Source: an uncultured Bacteroidales bacterium (GTDB lineage Bacteria > Bacteroidota > Bacteroidia > Bacteroidales > UBA932). Taken from it: a DNA stretch of 64,000 bases. Position numbers and translations under genes: made by a program. Shown piece by piece: positions 58,526 through 64,000 of the stretch; the first letter of the stretch is position 1, and every line of letters starts with the position of its first letter. The notes beneath the pieces were generated by a model. That model was not told where the DNA came from. It saw only the letters and a program-made list of their open reading frames with translations, and made no database searches. The stretch covers positions 1 to 64,000 of the forward strand of contig CALURT010000003.1 of the NCBI GenBank assembly GCA_944323245.1, given 5' to 3'.

Positions 58526-59785
58526 TTATATTAAGATTTCGAATAATTTGTTGTTCTCGTTGATATACTCGTAGTTGACCCCGTTGGTTTTCATCCTGTG
58601 CACGAGGGCCTCAAACTCTTCCTTGCTCTCCACTTCGATGCCTATGAGGGCAGGTCCGTCTTCCTTGTTGGTCTTTTTCGTGTACTGGAACATCACGAGG
58701 TCGTCAGCCGGGCCGAGATTGTCCCTGATGAAAGACAGGAATGCGCCGGAGCGTTGAGGGAAACTTACTATGAAATAATGTTTCAGCCCTTCGTACAGCA
58801 ATGATTTTTCCCGGATTTCCTCGGTGCGGGTGATGTCGTTGTTGCTGCCGCTGATGATGCATCCGACCCTCTTGCCCTTGATCTTGTCGGCATAGAAGCG
58901 CAGTGCGGCCACGGACAGTGCTCCCGCCGGCTCCACAACGATGGCGCTTTTGTTGTACATGTCGATGATGGTGGTGCATACCGCTCCTTCAGGCACGATT
59001 ACTATGTCGTCGAGGACCTGTTTGCAGATTTCGTATGTGAGGGCGCCGGCTTTCTTGACAGCAGCACCGTCGACGAACTTGTCTATCTGCTCGAGTTCCA
59101 CTATTTCACCCTTTTCAATGGCTTTTTTCATGCAGGGGGCTCCTGCGGGCTCGACTCCTATTATTTTGGTCTGCGGTGAAGCGAATTTCATGTAGGCTCC
59201 CACACCGGATGCAAGTCCGCCTCCTCCGATAGGGATGAAAAGATAGTCGAGAGGCTTTTTCATCTGTTTCTCGATTTCAAGGCCGATGGTGGCCTGGCCT
59301 TCTATTATCTTCTTGTCATCGAACGGAGGGATGAAGGTCTTTCCCGATTTGCGGGCGTATTCGATGGCTTCCTTGTTTGCAGCGTCGAAGGTGTCCCCGG
59401 TCAGGACGATGTCGATATATTCCTTGCCGAACATTTTCACCTGTTCGATTTTTTGTCTCGGGGTGGTCGTCGGCATGTATATCGAGCCCATTATGTGGAG
59501 CTTGTTGCATGAAAAAGCCACACCCTGCGCATGGTTTCCGGCGCTGGCGCAGACTATTCCGTATTTCAGGGCATCAGGCGGTATTGTCCTGATCTTGTTG
59601 TATGCTCCGCGGATTTTGTAGGAGCGGACAATCTGGAGGTCCTCCCTTTTCAGGTAGACCTCGGCGTCATATTTTTCCGACAGGTTGGCATTCAGTGTCA
59701 TCGGAGTCGGCTCTATGATTTCATCGAGGATCTTGGCCGCCGTAACGACGGAGTCCACGCTTGGAAGATATTCTGTTTCGGACAT
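58526..59785 (-). CDS. ilvA: Threonine ammonia-lyase (threonine dehydratase)
   Basis: This encodes 419 residues. It deaminates threonine to 2-oxobutyrate, the first step to isoleucine. The PLP lysine is Lys57 in SYKIRGAYN, with the asparagine of SAGNHAQGVAF and the glycine loop PIGGGGLASG. A single ACT-like regulatory domain (about 335-419) begins HYFIVSFPQRSGAFLSF, the short biosynthetic form as in Bacillus and not the two-ACT form of Escherichia coli. Feedback by isoleucine is expected. Followed by ilvE after 6 bp. Confidence 0.95.
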   Translation of the reverse strand: MSETEYLPSVDSVVTAAKILDEIIEPTPMTLNANLSEKYDAEVYLKREDLQIVRSYKIRGAYNKIRTIPPDALKYGIVCASAGNHAQGVAFSCNKLHIMGSIYMPTTTPRQKIEQVKMFGKEYIDIVLTGDTFDAANKEAIEYARKSGKTFIPPFDDKKIIEGQATIGLEIEKQMKKPLDYLFIPIGGGGLASGVGAYMKFASPQTKIIGVEPAGAPCMKKAIEKGEIVELEQIDKFVDGAAVKKAGALTYEICKQVLDDIVIVPEGAVCTTIIDMYNKSAIVVEPAGALSVAALRFYADKIKGKRVGCIISGSNNDITRTEEIREKSLLYEGLKHYFIVSFPQRSGAFLSFIRDNLGPADDLVMFQYTKKTNKEDGPALIGIEVESKEEFEALVHRMKTNGVNYEYINENNKLFEILI

Positions 59786-59842
59786 TTTTTGACTGTTTAT
59801 ATCTTACAAAGATATGCAAAAATAGCCGAAAAATAGCAGAAA

Positions 59843-60505
59843 TCAGTTCAAAATTATCAGGACGGGGGCGGGATGGTCCAATTCCAATCTGACGGTGTCG
59901 GCGGAAGCCCTGTTGAGGGTCGCTTTCCACCAGTTGTCGAAAACGACGTCGTCGGTGGGCCATTCGAGCCCTGACGACTTGATACGCAGGGTGGTGTCAC
60001 ATGTGAAAATGGATACCGACCTTCCTTCGCCGCAGTGTATTTCCCCGCTTTCCGTGATGACGAATGCGGTACCGTAGTCCGAAACGGCTGAAATGTCAAG
60101 CCCGGGATATTTCCCGGCAAATTCCATGAGCAGGGCCATGTTTCCTATGGTATGGTCCTCCCGTTTGCCCGAAGCTCCGAAAATCAGGATTTTCGAGATT
60201 CCGGGTATTTCCGAAACGGCGTAATTGACAGCCTTCGAAAGGTCGTTGGTTTCCTGTTCCGCTATATGTATCAGTCTGCCGCCGAATTTCCCGGCTATGG
60301 AATGCGGGAGGGAATCCAAGTCCCCGATGATGACATCCGGCTGCCTTTCCGGGCTCTCAGGACCGAAAATCCTTTTCATGTTGCGGAAATATGCTGCAGC
60401 TGCACCGTCACAGCATATTATGATGTCAGCGGTCCTGATGAGATAGAGAGGATAGGGCTTCCGCGGAAATTCCCCGTTGCAGATTATGGCTACAGTCCCT
60501 GTCAT
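59843..60505 (-). CDS. Thiamine pyrophosphokinase
   Basis: This encodes 220 residues. It makes thiamine diphosphate from thiamine and ATP. Conserved blocks are DIIICCDGAAAAYF, DVIIGDLDSLP, EQETNDLSKAVNYA and FGASGKREDHTIGNM, which contain the Mg- and ATP-binding acidic residues; the C-terminal thiamine-binding part ends DTVRLELDHPAPVLIIL. It lies 17 bp after the LptF-Fmt gene and 57 bp before ilvA, all on one strand, so it is probably part of a longer operon. Having the kinase implies use of salvaged thiamine. Confidence 0.92.
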   Translation of the reverse strand: MTGTVAIICNGEFPRKPYPLYLIRTADIIICCDGAAAAYFRNMKRIFGPESPERQPDVIIGDLDSLPHSIAGKFGGRLIHIAEQETNDLSKAVNYAVSEIPGISKILIFGASGKREDHTIGNMALLMEFAGKYPGLDISAVSDYGTAFVITESGEIHCGEGRSVSIFTCDTTLRIKSSGLEWPTDDVVFDNWWKATLNRASADTVRLELDHPAPVLIILN

Positions 60506-60522
60506 ATTTTGTCAGACGTTTG

Positions 60523-62988
60523 TCATGCGGAATATTTGTCCAACACTTCGGACGAAGTCCCTTTGGTCGTGGCGTATGAAGTGCAGTCCCTGAATCCTTT
60601 GAGGAAGTCGGATGCGGACATCCTCTTTTTGCCGGCAAGCTGGATTTCTTCAAGTCTGAGGGCGGCGTCTGCTGTCTTTACGGCCATGAAGCTCCTGCCG
60701 TCAGACAGGATGTCCCCCGGTCTGATGTCCCTGTCGGCACCGGAAATGAGGGCTTCCGTTTCTTCCGGAGTGAGAACGGTGCTCTCGAAAATCTTGAGCT
60801 GTATTGTCTTCCCGTCTTTCTCCAATTCCGTGAATGCGGCCGGATAAGGACTTAGTCCGCGGATGAGATTGTGGATTTCCTTGGCCGGTCTGTCCCAGTC
60901 TATGTGGCACAGCTCCCGGGTAATCTTCGGGGCAGGCCTGAGGACCTCGTCTCCCTGTATGAAGCTCTTTTGCGAGCGGAGTTCCACCTTCCCGTCTATG
61001 AGTGCGTCCACGGTCTGGACCACGATATTCGCTCCGAGGTCCATGAGTTTGTTGTGTACCGTGCCTGCATTGTCCTTGTCATCTATCGGGCACTGGTCCC
61101 TGAATATGATGAATCCGGTATCCATGCCCTCGTTTATCATGAAGGAAGTCACTCCGGTATATCTGTCACCGTGAATTACAGACCAGTTGATAGGGGCTGC
61201 CCCGCGGTACTGAGGCAAGAGGGCTGCGTGGAGGTTGAACGTTCCGAGCTGAGGAATGCTCCAGACTTCTTTCGGCAGCATCCTGAATGCCACGACCACG
61301 AATATGCTTGCATTGAAAGCCCTGAGCTGTTCGAGGAACTGCGGGTCCTTGAGGGAGACAGGCTGCAGCACCGGAATGTTGTGCTCCACGGCGTATTTCT
61401 TGACAGGGCTTTCGTTGACTTTCAACCCTCTGCCGCTGGCCTTGTCCGCTACGGTGACCACGCCCACCACGTTGAATCCTTTCCTGATGAGTTCGTCGAG
61501 AGGCCGTACGGCAAATTCCGGCGTACCCATGTACACTATTCTTGTCTTTTTCAGTCTTCCCATGACGGTATTTCTGATTTTCTTGAAGAATGCTGATACC
61601 TTTTCGGTATCTATCAGCGATTTGTCGTTGATGGCATTCCATGTGAACAACATTCCTATAGGCAGCAGCACAAGGGAGGATATGAATACTCCTGTAGCCG
61701 CCGAGACCGCCCCGTCCTTGGCCAGTTTCACTCCTGTGATGTCCACCACCCAGTACAGGACGAAAAACAGTACGGCTATGATGGCCGGCGTACCGAGCCC
61801 TCCTTTCCTGATAAGCGCACCCAACGGCGCCCCGATGAAGAAAAATATGAAACAGGCGAGCGAAAGGGCGAACTTTTTCAGCATTTCCACATCGATTCGT
61901 CTCAGGGAGAACGTGTATTGCAGCTTTTCCCTGTTGAATGTGGTAAGCGCACCGATATATTCGTTTGTCCTCGCTATGGCATCCTTGGTCCCGTTGTACT
62001 CTGACTCGATGCTTCTCCATTGCATGAATTTTTCATCGGAGAATGCCGGTCTTACGGAATAGTCCGCCCTTGACGTGTCCAATTGCTTGTGATATCTCAG
62101 GGAGTGGTCCGTATAGATCCTTGACAGCTGTTCGGCCTTCATGTCCGAATTGAGTGCTCCGATGGAATCGTGCCTGTGCCTCAGCTCCTTGAGGTCCATG
62201 GAACGGGCTTCGTCCCCGAACCTTGTCTCGTCCGATTTCGAAAAGGCGTAATTCTCAAGCGGAATCACCATAGACTGGTCCTTGAACTCGATTTTCTGGA
62301 GAGTAAGCGTCGTGTCCCGGTATTTCCTCGTGTTGGTCTCTTCGTAATTGGAACCGCTGTACAGTATGAACGTAAGGTAGGATTTGTCTTCGGACATTTT
62401 CATCATGGCCGAATCGGCGAGGGTAAGGCTCGTGTTGCCGTTGTTGTTCGTGTGGTTGTACACCATCACTCCGTACATCATGCCCGACTTCTCGTCCCTT
62501 TCATCCACCCTGAGGATATATCCGTCGATGCCGTCGTAGAACGCCCCGGTAGGTATCTTTATCTCTTCCTTGGTCCGTCCTATGTCGTCCCTGAGCGTGA
62601 AAATCTTGTTGTAGGCCACGGGAATCAGGTCGTTGGCGGCGAAAAAGGCGCCTATGCTGATGCCTGCGGATACTATGATAAGAGGAGCAAGGACTCTCGA
62701 AAGGGAAATTCCGGCAGCCTTGATTGCAAGAAGCTCGTTGTTCTCGCCAAGGTTTCCGAGAGTCATGACCGAAGAAAGCAGTGTGGCAAGAGGGAGGGAC
62801 AATGGCAGCAATGTGGCGCTCCCCCAACCGAGAAATTCCAATATTACCTTGAGACTCAATCCCTTGCCTACGAGCTCGTCTATGTAGAGCCACAGGAACT
62901 GCATCATCAGGATGAAAATGACTATGAAGAGGATCGCTACGAACGGTCCCACGAATGATGTCAATATGAATCTGTCGAGTCTTTTCAT
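60523..62988 (-). CDS. LptF-type permease fused to methionyl-tRNA formyltransferase
   Basis: One uninterrupted frame of 821 residues from ATG 62988. Residues 1 to about 465 are an LptF/LptG permease: three N-terminal helices, a periplasmic jellyroll, a coiled-coil insert (about 260-355) and three C-terminal helices. Residues about 476-821 are complete Fmt: RIVYMGTPEFAVRPL, the folate-site NLHAALLPQYRGAAPINW with Asn585 and His587, and EGMDTG with Asp623, then the C-terminal tRNA-binding domain. An ATG at 61563 opens the Fmt part, so a separate Fmt could also be made, but no ribosome site is seen. Permease and formyltransferase have no known shared task. A missed stop through sequencing error is the main alternative. 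Confidence 0.88.
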   Translation of the reverse strand: MKRLDRFILTSFVGPFVAILFIVIFILMMQFLWLYIDELVGKGLSLKVILEFLGWGSATLLPLSLPLATLLSSVMTLGNLGENNELLAIKAAGISLSRVLAPLIIVSAGISIGAFFAANDLIPVAYNKIFTLRDDIGRTKEEIKIPTGAFYDGIDGYILRVDERDEKSGMMYGVMVYNHTNNNGNTSLTLADSAMMKMSEDKSYLTFILYSGSNYEETNTRKYRDTTLTLQKIEFKDQSMVIPLENYAFSKSDETRFGDEARSMDLKELRHRHDSIGALNSDMKAEQLSRIYTDHSLRYHKQLDTSRADYSVRPAFSDEKFMQWRSIESEYNGTKDAIARTNEYIGALTTFNREKLQYTFSLRRIDVEMLKKFALSLACFIFFFIGAPLGALIRKGGLGTPAIIAVLFFVLYWVVDITGVKLAKDGAVSAATGVFISSLVLLPIGMLFTWNAINDKSLIDTEKVSAFFKKIRNTVMGRLKKTRIVYMGTPEFAVRPLDELIRKGFNVVGVVTVADKASGRGLKVNESPVKKYAVEHNIPVLQPVSLKDPQFLEQLRAFNASIFVVVAFRMLPKEVWSIPQLGTFNLHAALLPQYRGAAPINWSVIHGDRYTGVTSFMINEGMDTGFIIFRDQCPIDDKDNAGTVHNKLMDLGANIVVQTVDALIDGKVELRSQKSFIQGDEVLRPAPKITRELCHIDWDRPAKEIHNLIRGLSPYPAAFTELEKDGKTIQLKIFESTVLTPEETEALISGADRDIRPGDILSDGRSFMAVKTADAALRLEEIQLAGKKRMSASDFLKGFRDCTSYATTKGTSSEVLDKYSA

Positions 62989-63004
62989 CCTGCTGTGCAA
63001 CGGG

Positions 63005-64000
63005 TTATTTTCCCTCTCCGGTGGCGAGTCCTGTCATGATGGCGAGGGCGTCTTTCAGTCCGTCGGAGTTCTTTCCTCCGGCAGTGGCAAGGCCCGGCTG
63101 TCCGCCTCCGCCGCCCATAATGGCCTTGGCTGCCGTCCTTATGTCATTTACGGCATTGTGTCCTGCCGCTACGAGGTCGGCCGAGTACATCAGTATCAGC
63201 TGCGGCTTGCCTTCCCATTCGAACGCTCCGGCAAGAACGAAGTTCTCGACCTCTTTCTGCAGCATTAATGCCACGTTCTTGGCCATTCCCGGATTGACGG
63301 CATGGGTGATGGTGACGACATTGACGCCGTTTACCGGACGGGCCTTTTCTAAAATCGTGTTTTTCAATGCTATCGTCTTCTCCTTGGCCACCTTTTCCAG
63401 TTCCTTCCTGAATCCTTCGTTTTCATCCACCAATTTTTTGATGGCAGTGCCGAGGTCTGCGGCATTGTTGAACAGGGCACGGAGGCTGCGGAGGGTATTC
63501 TCCATGGCATCCACGGCAAGTTCGGCATATTCGCCCGTCGTTGCCTCAATACGTCTGATGCCGGCTGCGATGGCGGATTCGGAAATTATCTTGAAGAAAC
63601 CGATGCGACCCGTAGCGGAAGTGTGCGTACCGCCGCAGAGCTCTATCGAATCCCCGAACTTCACCACTCTCACCCTGTCCCCGTATTTTTCGCCGAACAG
63701 GGCCATGGCTCCCATTTCGTGGGCTTCTTCCATGGTGGCGGTCCTGTTTTCACAGAGAGGATAGTCTTCCCTTATGAGGGCGTTCACCCTTTTTTCCACC
63801 TTGTCTATGATTTCGTCCGAAAGTTTCTCGAAATGGGAGAAGTCGAACCTGAAATACGAATCGGAAACGAAAGAGCCTTTCTGCTCCACGTGCGTGCCGA
63901 GTATTTCCCTCAGGGCCTGATGGAGAAGGTGGGTGGCCGTATGGTTGTTGGCGATCATCTGTCTTCTTTCCTTGTCCACGGTCAGCGTGAATCTGCCGCT
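63005..64000 (-). CDS. alaS: Alanyl-tRNA synthetase, C-terminal part (cut by window edge)
   Basis: At least 331 codons of the 3' end are present; the gene continues beyond 64000, so the in-frame GTG near 63979 is not the start. The editing domain shows its zinc ligands in HTATHLLHQAL and ELCGGTHTSATG, and RRIEATTG and the C-Ala oligomerisation domain follow, ending with the glycine-rich GGGGGQPGLATAGGKN. It charges tRNA-Ala and clears mischarged Ser and Gly. The stop lies 17 bp before the LptF-Fmt start, suggesting one transcript. Confidence 0.95.
   Translation of the reverse strand, partial: SGRFTLTVDKERRQMIANNHTATHLLHQALREILGTHVEQKGSFVSDSYFRFDFSHFEKLSDEIIDKVEKRVNALIREDYPLCENRTATMEEAHEMGAMALFGEKYGDRVRVVKFGDSIELCGGTHTSATGRIGFFKIISESAIAAGIRRIEATTGEYAELAVDAMENTLRSLRALFNNAADLGTAIKKLVDENEGFRKELEKVAKEKTIALKNTILEKARPVNGVNVVTITHAVNPGMAKNVALMLQKEVENFVLAGAFEWEGKPQLILMYSADLVAAGHNAVNDIRTAAKAIMGGGGGQPGLATAGGKNSDGLKDALAIMTGLATGEGK

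Overview
The window reads as a chromosomal segment of a Bacteroidales bacterium, possibly Rikenellaceae/Alistipes-like; the genus is a guess. The evidence is three SusC/SusD pairs, proteins with type IX secretion (T9SS) C-terminal sorting domains, PorV/PorQ-like barrels, many start sites preceded by the Bacteroidetes promoter pattern (-33 TTTG, -7 TAnnTTTG), weak Shine-Dalgarno sequences, and roughly balanced base composition.

Layout. 1-1262: hairpin-rich non-coding DNA, tRNA-Ser(GGA), a META-domain lipoprotein, a remnant of an Rpn/PD-(D/E)XK gene and dispersed repeats. 1266-10292 (minus) is locus A: susC, susD, Calx-beta-like lipoprotein, subtilase with sorting domain, PorV-like barrel. 10358-11230 is a short segment with a small serine recombinase gene, bounded by inverted 18-bp recombination sites and holding one outward promoter. 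11314-22809 (plus) is locus B: the same five gene types plus two extra genes. 22879-24826: two small conserved genes and an AAA/DUF4143 ATPase. 25050-30600 is locus C: a third recombination site followed by susC, susD and a lipoprotein.

The main discovery candidate is the switch formed by these parts. Three copies of the site AATAAACG-CC-CGTTTAtt lie just upstream of all three susC genes. They share the asymmetric CC core expected for a serine invertase. Sites A and B are inverted around the recombinase. Only one convincing promoter is present (11166-11197), and it points into locus B. Inversion at A x B would turn it towards locus A, and a further inversion with site C would bring it to locus C. 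As assembled, B should be on and A and C off. Loci A and B each pair a nutrient-type SusCD with its own predicted cell-surface subtilase and its own PorV-like barrel, so a whole surface protein set would be switched.

The right half is mostly core genome: a YhhN-family membrane protein, a patatin lipase, a cobalamin riboswitch with a btuG-like propeller gene, pflA-pflB, two LytS/LytTR two-component pairs, a second DUF4143 ATPase, an AT-rich lipoprotein gene that looks acquired, a 2-hydroxyacid dehydrogenase, a three-gene lipid glycosylation operon, ssb, an M3 peptidase, lptG-like and tgt, two MFS transporters, queH, ilvE, ilvA, thiamine pyrophosphokinase, an LptF-Fmt fusion and the 3' part of alaS. 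Several hairpin clusters and dispersed palindromic repeats lie between these genes. No CRISPR array, rRNA or intact insertion sequence was seen.
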